Shown here: one piece after another, positions 41,603-52,922 of the stretch
How positions within the stretch are numbered: the first letter of the stretch is position 1
How the letters are laid out: the number at the start of each line of letters is the position of its first letter
Assembly: GCF_900176205.1 (NCBI RefSeq)
Contig: NZ_LT859959.1
Span: 1,240,001 to 1,304,000, forward strand
Origin: Bradyrhizobium sp. ORS 285
Lineage (GTDB): Bacteria > Pseudomonadota > Alphaproteobacteria > Rhizobiales > Xanthobacteraceae
Length of the DNA stretch: 64,000 nt
Reading direction: 5' to 3'
Notes under the pieces: model-generated
Database searches by the model: none
What the model was told of the DNA's origin: nothing
What the model saw: the letters and a program-made list of their open reading frames with translations, nothing else
Program-made: the position numbers and the translations under genes

Positions 41603-43227
41603 GTGATTCCATCTTCTGCGATGATCACAGCCGATTCGCTCCCTGATGATGTCGCGACGCTGAAGGCGCTGGTGCTCGCCGGCCAGGCGGCGCAGCTCGC
41701 AGCGGAGTCCAAGGCACGCAATCTCGAAGCCGAGGTCCGCGCCCGCACGCTGCTGATCGAGCAGATGAAGTTCACGATCGCCAAGCTCAAGCACGAGCAG
41801 TACGGGCCGTCGTCGGAGCGCGCCTCGGTGCTCGAACAGCTCGAGCTTGAACTCGCCGGTCTCGAGGAGGATGCCTCGGAGGCTGAAGCCGAGGCGCATC
41901 TGGCAGCCGAGCGGGCCAAGGCCGCGAAGATAGACGTGCAGCCATTCGAACGGCGGCGTCCGGCGCGGCGGCCGCTGCCCGAGCACCTGCCGCGGGAGCG
42001 CATCGTGCATCCTGCACCGGCCCATTGCTCGTGTTGCGGCGGCGACAGGCTGCGCAAGATCGGCGAGGACGTGACCGAGACGCTGGAGCTCGTACCGCGG
42101 CAGTGGAAGGTGATCGAGCATGTGCGCGAGAAGTTCTCCTGCCGCGCCTGCGAGGCGATCAGCCAGCCGCCGGCGCCGTTCCATCCGATCTCCCGCGGAC
42201 GTGCGGGACCGCGTCTGCTTGCGCACATCCTGTTCGCCAAATACGGACTGCACCTGCCGCTCAACCGGCAGAGCACGACGTATGCGCATGAAGGTGTGAT
42301 GTTGGACGTCTCCACGCTGGCCGACTGGGTCGGCGCGGCGGCGGCGACATTGATGCCGCTGGTCGAGGCGATCAAGGCGCATGTCCTCATTGCCGAGCGC
42401 ATCCATGCCGACGACACCACGGTGCCGGTTCTGGCCAAGGGCAAGACGCGCACGGGGCGCGTCTGGACCTATGTGCGCGACGATCGGCCCTCGCCGGGCA
42501 CGCGCCGCCGGCCGCCGTGTTCTTCTACTCGCCCGACCGCTCCGGCACCCATCCCGAGGCGCATCTTGCGACCTATGCCGGACCGATGCAGGCGGACGCC
42601 TATGCCGGCTTCAACAGGCTCTACGATCCATCGCGGAAGCCGGGCCCGATCATTGAGGTCGGTTGCTGGGCGCACGCACGGCGCAAGTTCTTCGAGATCG
42701 CACGGCTGAAGAAGGCGCCGATCGCGATCGAAGCGATCGCGAAGATCGACGCCCTGTTTGCGATCGAGCGCGAGATCAACGGTCTGCCGGCCCACGAGCG
42801 CAAAGCCGCGCGCCATGCGCGCAGCCGCCCGCTGGTCGATGAGCTTCATACCTTCCTGCACGAGCGCCGCGCCAAGATCTCCGGCAAGAGCGAGACTGCC
42901 AAGGCGATCGACTATAGCCTCAAGCGCTGGGAGGTGTTCACGCGCTTCATCGACGATGGCCGGCTGTGCATGACCAACAACGCGGCCGAACGCAAGCTGC
43001 GCGCCGTGGCCGTCGGCCGCAAGAACTGGACCTTCGCCGGCTCCGACGATGGCGGCCGCCGTGCCGCCGCCATCTACACCCTGATCCAGACCGCCAAACT
43101 CAAGGACGTCGATCCGTAGGCCTGGCTCGCCGACGTCCCTGCCAGGCTACCCGATCATTCGGCCAGCAAGGTCGCCGATCTGCTGCCCTGGACCTGGCAG
43201 GCAGCGCAGACGTCGGCCGCAGCCTGA
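41603..43227 (+). pseudogene. tnpC: IS66 TnpC (second type), frameshifted and with a premature stop
   Basis: The frame is normal from MITADSLPDDVATLKAL through the zinc-binding segment (CSCCGGDRLRK; FSCRACEA) and [17 protein letters not shown]. Near 42500 it shifts: AAVFFYSPDRSG is in another frame, which then continues through FIDDGRLCMTNNAAERKL. A TAG at 43117-43119 replaces the Gln of DPQAW. Two lesions make this a pseudogene. Confidence 0.85.
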
Positions 43228-43384
43228 TCGAACCGTTCAGACCGGTTGCTCAGCCTGTGGTCTTCACCGGCTGCGTACCCTGCTGTTGAGATCGATTAGC
43301 GGCTGATGGCGTTCGTCGACGGCAGCGCCGACGTCCTCTTGCGACCACCCATCGTCAAAGCGGTCTCCATATCCCCCCCGGGCG

Positions 43385-44352
43385 AACGCCATCGTCATGG
43401 TGCGGTCTCTTTGCTCTCGATCTGCCCTCGCTCAGCGTCCGGATCGCTGCCGGCGGGAGCGAAGACACGTCGTCCATCGACGAGGTCGACGGCCACCATG
43501 CCCTCCGGTGGACGCACGAGATCGCGCAGGGCGCCCGCGGCGGGCACATCGTGGGGCGACACTGACACGGGCGAGCTTGGAGCCCTTCTTTTGCACGAAG
43601 CCGAACTGCGCGCGCCTGCGGAACAGCAGCCCGGTGGCGAGGCCGTGCTTGCGCGAGACGGCAGAAACCTTGGCGCCTGGTAGCTCGGTTTCCCTGGCTA
43701 TCGCGAGCATTTCCCCGTCGCTGAAGAAGCGGCGAACGGGTGCCGGCGGCGTCGCCGGGTCGCCGATTTCGGCGGCTGTCATGCGGTGTTCGGGATGTGA
43801 GTTCCTAGCACTACTGCTAACGGCCGGACGGGCGGAGAGTTGAAGATGGGCGCGCCAGTCGATCGTGACCTCCCCAGTGGCCAATCGGTAGCGCCATTTG
43901 CGTAGCGAATGCGGCGACAGCTGCAGCGCCGCGGCATAGGCGCGGAGCTCCATTGCGCTCCGGTTCAGCGCCTCGACATGGATTTCTCAGAACGTCTGAA
44001 GCGACCGTGAACCTGCGCTGCTTCTGCTTTCGGAGCGCCTTTTCCCGCTCTTCCCGGGTGCGCTCGCGGCGCAATTCCGTCTGAAATTTCTCAAGCTTAA
44101 GCGCAGTCTCGTTGCCGGCCAACCGCTTCAGCCACCGCCGCAACGGGTTCTCGGTCAGACGGTGTTGCTGGCAGTATTTGCGGATCCCGAGACCGCTGCG
44201 ACGCCACGCTTCGATGTGCAGCGACCACCATTCGGGTCGCGCCTTGTTCTCGAAACGTTTGGGTCCCACCGGAAGATTTTCCACAGTAGCAGAGACCGCG
44301 AAATGCAGCGACAATGTACTACCGGAAAGACGTGCAAGGTCCGGACGCTTAC
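43385..44352 (-). pseudogene. IS66 remnant (third type), tnpA part only
   Basis: Related to the element at 52897-55843. From the terminal repeat (GTAAGCGTCCGGACC, inverted, ending 44352) a decayed tnpA runs left (PKRFENKARPEWWSLHIEAW; LRAYAAALQLSPHSLRKWRY) to about 43385. There is an internal deletion near 43975. tnpB and tnpC are lost. Confidence 0.8.
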
Positions 44353-44583
44353 GACGCTCACAGGGCGACGTTTCAGTGCTGTCCGTAATCGGCCTGACCG
44401 TCCAGCTGCTGACGCACAGCGGCGGCCATGCAGAATTAGAGCTCTCACCAACACGGGAGGCGCGCCATGGAGTTCTTCTGCGGACTGGACGTCGGCATGG
44501 ATCAGCCGCGATTTTTGTGGTCAACGACAAAGGAGAAGTGCTACTGGAGGTCGAGGCGATGAGCGACCCGGACGCGATCAAAG

Positions 44584-46010
44584 GATCGTGTCCCATAGAG
44601 TGGTGTAGCTGGCATGGTGGATCACCGGGCGATTCCGGTGCGGGCCGAGCTCGTCAGCCTGCCACGGCGGGCAGGCCGGCAATGGGATCATCGCTCAAAG
44701 GCGCGATGGTTTCCAGCGTCATGTAGCGGGCGCGCTGGACGGCCCACTCGTCGTTCTGCTCGAGCAGGATCGCACCGACGAGACGGACGATTGCTTCCTC
44801 GTTTGGGAAGATGCCGACGACCTCGGTGCGGCGCTTGATCTCGCCATTGACCCTCTCGATTGGATTGGTCGAGTGCAGCTTGGCGCGGTGCTGTGCCGGG
44901 AAGCTCATATAGGCGAGCACGTCAGGCTCGGCCTCATCCATGAGGGCGGCGAGCTTGGGCACGTTGGGACGGATCTGGTCGGCGACCTTGCGCCATTGCG
45001 CCTTGGCTGCCTCGGCGTCGTCCTGGGCAAAGGCCGTGGCGATGAAGGCGGAGACCACGCGGCGCCCGCTCTTACCGGCATGAGCGAGAGCGTTGCGCAT
45101 GAAGTGAACGCGACAACGCTGCCAGGTGGCATTGAGCACCTTGGCGACGGTGGCCTTGATGCCCTCGTGAGCATCCGAGATCACGAGCTTCACGCCACGC
45201 AGTCCACGGCGTGTGAGCTTGCGCAGGAACGCGGTCCAGAACGTCTCGGCCTCGGACGGGCCGACGTCCATGCCCAGCACCTCGCGCCTTCCGTCGCTGT
45301 TGACGCCGATCGCGACGATCACCGCGACCGAGACGATGCGCCCATTCTGGCGCACCTTCACGTAGGTGGCGTCGATCCACAGATACGGCCAGTCGCCTTC
45401 GATCGGACGGGCGAGAAAGGCCTTTACCTTGTCGTCGATCTCGCCACAGAGCCGGCTCACCTGGCTCTTGGAGATGCCGCTCATCCCCATCGCCTGCACG
45501 AGGTCGTCGACCGAACGGGTCGAGACGCCCTGCACGTAGGCTTCCTGGATCACGGCGGTCAGCGCCTTCTCGGCCATCCGGCGCGGCTCCAGGAAGCCCG
45601 GGAAGTAGCTTCCCTTGCGCAGCTTGGGAATGCGCAACTCGACCGCGCCGGCACGCGTTTCCCAGATCCGGTCACGGTAGCCGTTGCGCTGCGCCAGACG
45701 CTCGGAGCTCTTCTCGCCATAGGCCGCTCCGGTCAGCCCGGCGACTTCCATCTCCATCAACCGCTGGGCTGCAAAGCCGATCATCTCGCGCAGAAGATCC
45801 GCGTCCGGGGCCTTCTCCACGAGCGCGCGAAGGTTCATCATCTCGTCGGTCATCGGTGGTTCCTCGAATCAGGTTGGTGTCAGCAACCCGACCCTACCGG
45901 GCAATCGCCGGTGACCACCGCAAAGCCGTCCACCCACTACAGCGCTATGGGGGAGCGCGCGGGCGGACGGCTTTGCTCTACCGAGCTACACCACGCCCGG
46001 GGACACGACC
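44584..46010 (-). mobile_element. IS256-family element, copy 2 (1427 bp)
   Basis: Same length and ends as copy 1, opposite orientation. Flanks CGATCAAA (left) and CGATCACA (right) look like an 8-bp duplication with one difference. Inserted in an IS110 transposase gene. Confidence 0.9.
44654..45853 (-). CDS. IS256-family transposase, copy 2
   Basis: 399 aa, complete, with the same catalytic blocks as copy 1. Differences include [14 protein letters not shown] for [14 protein letters not shown], and LRGVKLV for LRGVQLV. Confidence 0.95.
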   Translation of the reverse strand: MTDEMMNLRALVEKAPDADLLREMIGFAAQRLMEMEVAGLTGAAYGEKSSERLAQRNGYRDRIWETRAGAVELRIPKLRKGSYFPGFLEPRRMAEKALTAVIQEAYVQGVSTRSVDDLVQAMGMSGISKSQVSRLCGEIDDKVKAFLARPIEGDWPYLWIDATYVKVRQNGRIVSVAVIVAIGVNSDGRREVLGMDVGPSEAETFWTAFLRKLTRRGLRGVKLVISDAHEGIKATVAKVLNATWQRCRVHFMRNALAHAGKSGRRVVSAFIATAFAQDDAEAAKAQWRKVADQIRPNVPKLAALMDEAEPDVLAYMSFPAQHRAKLHSTNPIERVNGEIKRRTEVVGIFPNEEAIVRLVGAILLEQNDEWAVQRARYMTLETIAPLSDDPIAGLPAVAG

Positions 46011-46735
46011 CGATCACAAAGGAGCACTGTCGCTGTATCTCGGCCGCTCCGCTGCTCGGCCACGAGGCCGGCGCGCTGTCGCCGTGGCTGCACCCAGAAT
46101 TGCTCCCTCTCGGCCTGCCGGCGTTCTGCCTGGAGGACCCAGCATGTGCGCGCTGCGCTGAAGGCCCAGCGCAACAAGACCGACCGCGCCGACGCGCTCG
46201 GCATCGCGCAAATCATGCGCACCGACTGGTTCCGGCGCGCACATATCAGGACCGCGCCGTGCTACCGGCTGAGGCTGCTGCTGACGCATCGACGCAATCT
46301 CAAGCGCAGATGCCTCGATATCGAGAACGCGGCCCGGCATTCGCAGAAGGCGTTTGGCATCCGGCTGAGCCATGTCGGCCGCGGCGGTTTTGCGTAGGCG
46401 GTGCGCGACGCGGTGGCCGGCGATGTTCTGGTCAGCGAGCTGATCGACGCCATGCAAGGCGGGCGACGCCGATGTGCGGCGCGCGCTCTACGAGGCGGCG
46501 AGCGCGTTGCTGACGCGCTTCAAGCGCAAGGACAAGGTCAAGACCTGGGGCCTGGCGGTTGCCAAGCGCGCTGAACACCGCGAGGCGGTGGTCGCGGTGG
46601 CGCGCAAACTGGCGGTGATCATGCACGCGATGTGGTGCGACGGCACGGCGTATTGCGGCGATCGGGCCGTCAGCGCCGCCGATGCGGCCGCACAGGCCAA
46701 ACGCATGGACCACAGGCTGCTGGAGCGCTAGCAGG

Positions 46736-47266
46736 AAGCCAAGCGGCATGAACCAGAGCAGCAATCCTGCAGCAACGAATAGGCCTCGCGGATGACGCGC
46801 GAAGTGATGGAGTTCCGCTGTCAGCGGATGAGGACCGGTGCAGATCCAAGACGACGGAACGCACGCTATCTTGCCTGCGACGCGGTGCCCGAACGGGCGG
46901 CGCGATCGCGCCAAATTGCCTGTGATATGGCTCCGTCAGACCGATAGAAGATTGCGCCGCAACGGCTATGCTGCTGCCATCGTGCGGCGGCGCGACGCCA
47001 TCGATGAGCGCGGAAAGCTGCACGCGCACTGGAACTCCTCGCTGTCAACGAGCTGCAGATCAGGCTGGGCTGCAGGCGTGTGTTTGACAATGAAGACGGA
47101 GAGCTCCGATGGCGAAAGCGACGAAGACGATCGTGGCCGAGAGGCAGAACACCCGGCCGATTAAAGTGGCGGCATAATCGGGCGGGTGCGAGGTGAGACA
47201 GTCGCGGCAACAAAGGCGCAGCATGGCGGGGAATCAAAATTGATTCGCCGAAGAGGACGTCCGCCG
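46736..47266. other. 3' flank shared by two IS110 remnants; no gene seen
   Basis: The part from 46736 to about 47135 resembles 52603-52896 (for example the stretches around GCAGCAACGAATAGGC and GACGCGCGAAGTGATGGAG). It is therefore probably the non-coding end of an IS110-type unit. No credible ORF. Confidence 0.55.
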
Positions 47267-47988
47267 ATGAAACTCTCAGCAGCACTCGACACCTCCAGCA
47301 CCAAGACCGCAATCTGCGTCGTGAACAGCCGCGACGGCGTATTCGTGTTCGAAGCCAGCGTGTTGACGGATCCTGCGATCATCTTCGAAGCGTTGGCACC
47401 GTACCTGCCACGGCTCGACAAGGTCGGCCATGAAGCGGGAAGTGTAGCGCCTTGGCTGCACCGTCAGCTCGTGTCTCTTGGCTTGCCCATGGTCCTGCTG
47501 GAAACGCGGCAGGCCGCGGCTGCGCTGGAAGTTCAGCGCAACAAGACCGACAAAAATGATGCGCGAGGATTGGCGCACCTGGCGCGTGCGGGTTGGTATC
47601 GACCCGTCCATGTCAAGAGTCAGGAGAGTCCCAAAATACGGCTTCTGCTGGGGACACCGGCGAACCCTGAAGCGCAAATTGCTCAACATAGAGAACGAGA
47701 TCAGACAGTCGCTGAAGGTGTTCGGATCGATGGTCGGACCGCGGGTCCAGCGCGCGACTTTTGTAGCACGAGTGCACGAGTTGGTCGCTTGCGACCGGCT
47801 TATCACCGGCGTAACAGACTGCATGTTGAGAGCGTGGGAAGCACTGTGGGCCGAGTACAAAAGGCTGCATGATCTGCTGGTGCAGATGGTGGGCCGCGAC
47901 GAGCTCTGCCGACGTTTTTGCGCCATTCCCGGCGTAGGCCCGGTAACGGCACTGACCTTCAAGGCGGCCATCGATGATCCGCATAGGT

Positions 47989-48192
47989 TCAGCAAGTCGA
48001 AGACCGTCGGCGCGCATTTCGACTGACGTCCCGGCGTATCCAGAGTAAGCATCCGCCGTAGACCCAGATGACGCCATCCTCGATGTCCAATTCGCTGGCG
48101 ACGTCGTGCAACCATTCCTCATCTTCGCCGAGGTCCTTGGCAACCTTGGCGATGGTGGTGACGTGGTGAACTTTGTTGACGTGCGTGGTCAT
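47989..48192 (-). CDS. IS66-associated small ORF, copy 2
   Basis: Same start as the ORF at 10444 ([20 protein letters not shown]); its tail again runs through the IS end (48045) into host DNA. Function unknown. Confidence 0.55.
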   Translation of the reverse strand: MTTHVNKVHHVTTIAKVAKDLGEDEEWLHDVASELDIEDGVIWVYGGCLLWIRRDVSRNARRRSSTC

Positions 48193-49841
48193 GCTGCTCG
48201 GGTGGAGAGCGCTGCGGCCTGAGGCGTCCAGTTCCAGGGCAGCAGTTCGTCGAGCCGTTGGGACGGGTGAGCGGCAATCCGGTCAATGACATCGGTCAGC
48301 CAGGCTTGCGGATCGATCCCGTTCATTTTGGCGGTGACGATCAGGCTGTACATCGCAGCTGCGCGCCGGCCGCCGCGATCAGACCCGCAGAAGAGCCAGG
48401 ATTTTCGACCTAGGGCGATGCCTCGCAGACCGCGCTCGGCGGCATTGTTGGAGAGGCACACACGACCGTCATCGAGGAACAGCGTGAAGCTCGGCCATCG
48501 CTTCAGCACGTAATTGAATGCCTTGGCAAGGTCGTGCCCCCGGGCGAGCTTGGCGAGTTGCTCTTGCATGTAGAGCCGCAGGTCTTCGGTCAAAGGCCGA
48601 CTGAGCGTCTGCCGTGCTTCGAGACGCTCCTGCGCGCTTTTGCCATTGATGGAACGCTCGATCTCGAACAACGCATCGATCCGGCGCACGACCTCGATTG
48701 CGATCGGAGAAAGCGGGATCTCCTTCTTGCCCGCAGCCTTGCGGCGCGCATTCTCCTCCAGATCGGCCATGGCAAAGAACGGGCGCCGCGCATGCGCCCA
48801 GCACGACGCCTCGCGGATCGGTCCAGGGCCGCGTCCAGCCAGATAGAGCTGGTTATAGCCGTCATAGGCGTCGGCCTGCAGGATGCCGGCATACCGCGCC
48901 AGATGCGCCTGCGGATGCTCGCCCTTGCGATCGCGCGAGTAGTAGAACATCGCTGCCGGCGGGTCCGCACCACCGAACGGCCGGTCGTCCCGGACATAGA
49001 TCCAGCACCGCCCCGTGTCAGTCTTTCCCTTGGCCAGCACCGGCACGGTCGTATCGTCGGCATGAAGGCGCTCGGCCGTCATGACATGCGCTTCAACCAG
49101 GCGCAGCAGCGGGTCCAGCGACGCACAGACCGACCCCACGGCATCCGCCATGGTCGAGAGCGCTATCGGCACGCCCTCCAGCGCATAGCGCTCGGCCTGG
49201 CGGTTCAAGGGCTGATGCTGACCGAACTTCTCGAACATGATCATCGCCAGCAGGCTCGGCCCGGCCCATCCTCGCGCCACGGCATGGAACGGCGCCGGCA
49301 CCTGGCTGATCTTCTCGCAGTCCCGGCAGGAGAACTTCTCCCGCACCGTCTCGATCACCTTCCATTGGCGCGGCACCACCTCCAGCGTCCGCGTCACGTC
49401 CTCGCCGAGCTTGCGCAGGCGATTGCTGCCGCAGCATTCGCAAGCCGTCGGCGGCTCGATCACCACCCGCTCGCGGGGCAGATGTTCGGGGAAGGTTTGT
49501 CGCTCGGTGCGCTTGCGCGTGAAGGCGCGGACCGTGCTGGTCTTCGCCGCGGCGCGTTCCGCCGCAAGCTCGTCCTCGGTGGCGCCAGCTTCCTGCTCTT
49601 CGAACGTCAGCGCCAGTTGTTCGAGCAGGCGTGATGAACGCTCCGACCGCTGCCCGTAGATCTGATGCCTCAGCTTGGCGATCTGCAGCTTCTGGGACGC
49701 GATCAGGGCTTCGTCTTCCGATGCCTTGGCTCGGGCAGCCGCAAGCTCGGCAGCGACCTCCAATCCCTTCGCGCGCTCGGCCGCCAGCGCCTGTTTCAGG
49801 GCGACGACGTCATCCGGTCCAGCATCGCAATCGGCGTTCAT
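48189..49841 (-). CDS. tnpC: IS66 transposase TnpC, copy 2
   Basis: 550 aa, complete. Differs from copy 1 by a few residues, such as [11 protein letters not shown] (copy 1 [11 protein letters not shown]) and [10 protein letters not shown] (copy 1 [10 protein letters not shown]). Confidence 0.95.
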   Translation of the reverse strand: MNADCDAGPDDVVALKQALAAERAKGLEVAAELAAARAKASEDEALIASQKLQIAKLRHQIYGQRSERSSRLLEQLALTFEEQEAGATEDELAAERAAAKTSTVRAFTRKRTERQTFPEHLPRERVVIEPPTACECCGSNRLRKLGEDVTRTLEVVPRQWKVIETVREKFSCRDCEKISQVPAPFHAVARGWAGPSLLAMIMFEKFGQHQPLNRQAERYALEGVPIALSTMADAVGSVCASLDPLLRLVEAHVMTAERLHADDTTVPVLAKGKTDTGRCWIYVRDDRPFGGADPPAAMFYYSRDRKGEHPQAHLARYAGILQADAYDGYNQLYLAGRGPGPIREASCWAHARRPFFAMADLEENARRKAAGKKEIPLSPIAIEVVRRIDALFEIERSINGKSAQERLEARQTLSRPLTEDLRLYMQEQLAKLARGHDLAKAFNYVLKRWPSFTLFLDDGRVCLSNNAAERGLRGIALGRKSWLFCGSDRGGRRAAAMYSLIVTAKMNGIDPQAWLTDVIDRIAAHPSQRLDELLPWNWTPQAAALSTRAA

Positions 49842-49911
49842 GCGACGCAGTGAATCACAGATCAGGCCGGTTGGAACTCCCTAAATACCGGAAAGCCGCA
49901 ACTATCTCTGC

Positions 49912-50259
49912 TCAGCCTGCGCTCTGTGGCCGCCATGTCAGCTGCGGATTCCTCCAATCGATCGCCTCAAGCATGTAGGCCATCTGCGCGGCCGAGATCG
50001 ACACCGCGCCATTGGACACCGAGGGCCAGATGAACTTTCCTCGGTCGAGGCGCTTGGCGTAGAGCGACAAGCCGATTCCGTCATGCCACAGGATCTTGAC
50101 CAGATCCCCGCGACGGCCGCGGAAGATGTAGAGATCGCCGGCGTGGGGATCTCGCTTCAAAATCTCCTGGACCATCAGGGCCAGGCTCTGCATACCACGG
50201 CGCATGTCCGTGTGGCCGGTCGCAATCCAGACCTTGACGTCGCTCGGGATCGGAATCAT
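49912..50259 (-). CDS. tnpB: IS66 TnpB, copy 2
   Basis: 115 aa, same protein as in copy 1 (GHTDMRRGMQSLAL; FRGRRGDLVKILWHDG). Coupled to tnpA by an ATGA overlap. Confidence 0.93.
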   Translation of the reverse strand: MIPIPSDVKVWIATGHTDMRRGMQSLALMVQEILKRDPHAGDLYIFRGRRGDLVKILWHDGIGLSLYAKRLDRGKFIWPSVSNGAVSISAAQMAYMLEAIDWRNPQLTWRPQSAG

Positions 50260-50651
50260 CGCCGCCTCAAAAGGTCGAGAATGCGCCGAAGTGCCTCGGT
50301 GTCCACGTCGCGGTCGACGCGCACGCAGCAGTCGTCCAGTTCGATCTCGATCGTTCCGGCCCGCATGCTCGGTGCGGCACGCGATGGCGACGGTGGTGAT
50401 GGCACCCTCGTCAAGTCGTCAGCCTGCGACGACACGATGGCGACAGGAACGATAGCCGGCACAGCCTCGGCACCCAGCCGGCCCTGCCGCGCCTGCCGGC
50501 GCCAGGTGAACAGCAGGCTCTGAGCCACCCCATGCCGCCGGGCAACTCCGCAGACGGTCTGCCCGGACTGCATCGTCTCCTCGATCAGACGAACCTTATC
50601 CTCATAACTCCATCGACGCCGCCGTTCGGCGCCCAAAACTTCCATCTGCAT
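50256..50651 (-). CDS. tnpA: IS66 TnpA, copy 2
   Basis: 131 aa, same as copy 1 except SYEDKVRL for SYKDKVRL in the N-terminal part. Confidence 0.92.
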   Translation of the reverse strand: MQMEVLGAERRRRWSYEDKVRLIEETMQSGQTVCGVARRHGVAQSLLFTWRRQARQGRLGAEAVPAIVPVAIVSSQADDLTRVPSPPSPSRAAPSMRAGTIEIELDDCCVRVDRDVDTEALRRILDLLRRR

Positions 50652-51525
50652 CGCCGCATGACCTCAAGGCTGGACTTAAGGCCATATCCTTAGGCGGCCG
50701 GTGACGCCGAACAAGGCGGCCTACGCCGGAGCGATACTATCCAGACGGGCACATCCATCGACATCGAAGGGCACATTCCGAAGTGCGGCGACGGGGAGGG
50801 TGCGTACCGTGCTCTACGAGGCGGCGAGTGCGATGCTGGTGCGCTCCAAGCAATGGTGCGGCATCAAGGCCTGGGGTGTCCGGATCGCAGCCAAACGTGG
50901 CCATAAGCGCGCGGTGGTGGCCGTTGCACGCAAGCTGGCAGTCGTCATGCACCGCATGTGGATCGACGGATCTGCGTTCCGGTTCGCAGCCGAAGATGAA
51001 AGCGCCGGTGAACCGAATTTTAGCAACCCGACGGCGCTCGCCGCCGCAATGTGAGAGCTCTGGGCGAGCGCCGTCTGGCAGACAGCTCGACGACAGAAGA
51101 ATGGCTGAGTTTCCGCTGATCGGCGGAAAGGCATGTGGTGGATCGAAGCGGATGTGGAGAGCACGCTATCTTGCCGGCGACGACAGTTCGATCGAGGCTG
51201 CGAGCGCACGTGAGTGCCTGTGTTGCCCCGCGATCCTGACGACGACATGTGCGCCCGCACGGCGAGCGGGGCCGAGCACGGACTCCTGCATGGACCACCA
51301 GATGTTATCACCGCAAAATCACGATGAAAGCCGGACCATTGTCATGTTGTCGACCGCTCGGGTGCAGCCGCATAGTATGAAGCAGAGGATACGATCATGT
51401 CGAAGAAGAAGGCGGAGAGACGCCCGATTACTCCTGCCGTCCGTAATCGGCCTGACCGTCCAACTGCTGACGCGACAGCGGCGGCCATGCAGAATGAGCG
51501 CTCTCACCAACACAGGAGGCGCGCC

Positions 51526-52602
51526 ATGGAGTTCTTCTGCGGACTGGATGTCGGCATGGATCAGACCGCGATTTGTGTGGTCGACGACAAGGGCGAAGTG
51601 CTGCTGGAGGTCGCGGTGATGACCGACCCGGACGCGATCAAGGGAGCAGTGTCGCCGTATCTCGGCCGGCTGCGGCGGGTCGGCCATGAGGCCGGCGCGC
51701 TGTCGCCGTGGCTGCACAGAATTGCTCCGTCGCGGCCTGCCGGCGATCTGTCTGGAGACGCAGCATGTGCGCGCCGCGCTGCATGCCCAGCGCAACAAGA
51801 CCGACCGTGCGGACGCGCTCGGCATTGCACACATCATGCGGACCGGCTGGTTCTGGCGCGCGCACATCAAGACCGCGCCGTGCTATCGGCTGCGATTGCT
51901 GCTGACGCATCGCCGCAATCTCAAGCGCAATTGCTCGATCTCGAGAATGCGATCCGGCACTCGCTGAAGGCGTTCGGCATCCGGCTCAGCCGCGGCGGGT
52001 TTGCGCAGGCGGTGCGCGACGCGGTCGTCGGCGACGCGCTGATCAGCCAGCTGATTGATGCGATGCTGAATGCGCGCGCCGCGCTGTGGAAGGAGTACTG
52101 CCGGCTGCATGGCCTGGTCGTCAAGTTGGTCGACGGACACGAGCTGTGCCGGCGCTTCATGTAGATTCCAGGTGTCGGGCCGATCGCAGCGCTGAGCTTC
52201 ATGACGGCGATTGACGATCCATCGCGATTTAAGCGTTAGCGCGACGTCGCGGCGTATTTTGGTTTGACGTCGCGGTGCTGGCAGTCGGTCACCTCGATCG
52301 ATGTGCAGGGGCCGATCAGCAAGGCGGGCGACGCCGATGTGCGGCGCGCGCTCTACGAGGCGGCGAGCGCGTTGCTGACGCGCTTCAAGCGCAAGGACAA
52401 GGTCAAGACCTGGGGATTGGCGGTTGCCAAGCGCTCTGGACACCGCAAGGCGGTGGTCGCAGTGGCGCGCAAACTGGCCGTGATCATGCACGCGATGTGG
52501 TGCGACGGCACGGCGTATTGCGGCGATCCGGCCGTCAGCGCCACTGAGGCCGCCGCACATGCCAAATGTAAGGACCGCAGGCTGCTGGGAGCCCTGGCAT
52601 GA
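51526..52602 (+). pseudogene. IS110-family transposase, frameshifted
   Basis: Good start (MEFFCGLDVGMDQTAICVVD through VGHEAGALSPWLH), then a frameshift at about 51715. The middle (QRNKTDRADALGIAHIMRT; LRLLLTHRRNLKR) and the later part (DALISQLIDAMLNARAALWK) lie in other frames, with a TAG after CRRFM. The C-terminal piece from about 52320 (DADVRRALYEAASALLTRF) completes it. At least two lesions. Confidence 0.83.
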
Positions 52603-52896
52603 AGCAAAGCAACAATCCTGCAGCAACGAATAGGCGTCGCGGACGACGCGCGAAGTGATGGAGCTCCGCTGTCAGCCGATGAGGACCGGTGCAGATCCAA
52701 GACGACGAACGCACGCTATCTTGCCTGCGACGCGGTGCCCGAAGGGGCGGCGCGATCGCGCCAAATTGCCTGTGACGTGGCTCCGTCAGACCGATGGAAA
52801 ATTGCGCCGCGACGGCTATGCTGCTGCCATGCAGGCGTGTTGTTGATGATGAAGATGGAGAGCACCGATGGCGAAAACGAGGAAGAAGATCGCGGC
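52603..52896. other. IS110 3' flank, cut by an IS66 end
   Basis: Non-coding tail similar to 46736-47135. Ends where the IS66 terminal repeat GTAAGCGTCCGGCC begins. Confidence 0.55.
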
Positions 52897-52922
52897 GTAA
52901 GCGTCCGGCCGCTGCACATGCC

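Larger units (their letters stand above)
40771..43278 (+). mobile_element. IS66-family element of a second type (2508 bp)
   Basis: Ends GTAAGCCCCCGGTGACGG (left) and GTACGCAGCCGGTGA (right, inverted). Exact 8-bp duplication CCTGCTGT at 40763-40770 and 43279-43286. tnpA and tnpB look open; tnpC is broken, so the element can no longer move by itself. Confidence 0.93.
44467..46735 (+). pseudogene. IS110-family transposase interrupted by IS256
   Basis: Starts MEFFCGLDVGMDQ at 44467 and is split after SDPDAIK by IS256 (44584-46010). It resumes with the DEDD region in shifting frames (QRNKTDRADALGIAQIMRT, LRLLLTHRRNLKRR) and a C-terminal piece (DADVRRALYEAASALLTRF; VKTWGLAVAKR). Stops and a deletion near 46455 inactivate it. 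Confidence 0.82.
48045..50737 (-). mobile_element. IS66-family element, copy 2, intact (2693 bp)
   Basis: Inverse copy of 7899-10591 with the same length and ends. Exact 8-bp duplication TATCCAGA at 48037-48044 and 50738-50745. Inserted in an IS110 transposase gene. Confidence 0.95.
47267..51054 (+). pseudogene. IS110-family transposase interrupted by IS66
   Basis: The start MKLSAALDTSSTKTAICVV reads through VQRNKTDKNDARGLAHLARA, then shifts frame near 47640 (GHRRTLKRKLLNIENEIRQS; AIPGVGPVTALTFKAAID). At 48044 it is interrupted by IS66. Beyond 50738 it continues (GDGRVRTVLYEAASAMLVRS; KAWGVRIAAKRGHKRAVVAV) to 51054. The TATCCAGA duplication lets the ends be joined as SRRIQTGTSID. Confidence 0.85.
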
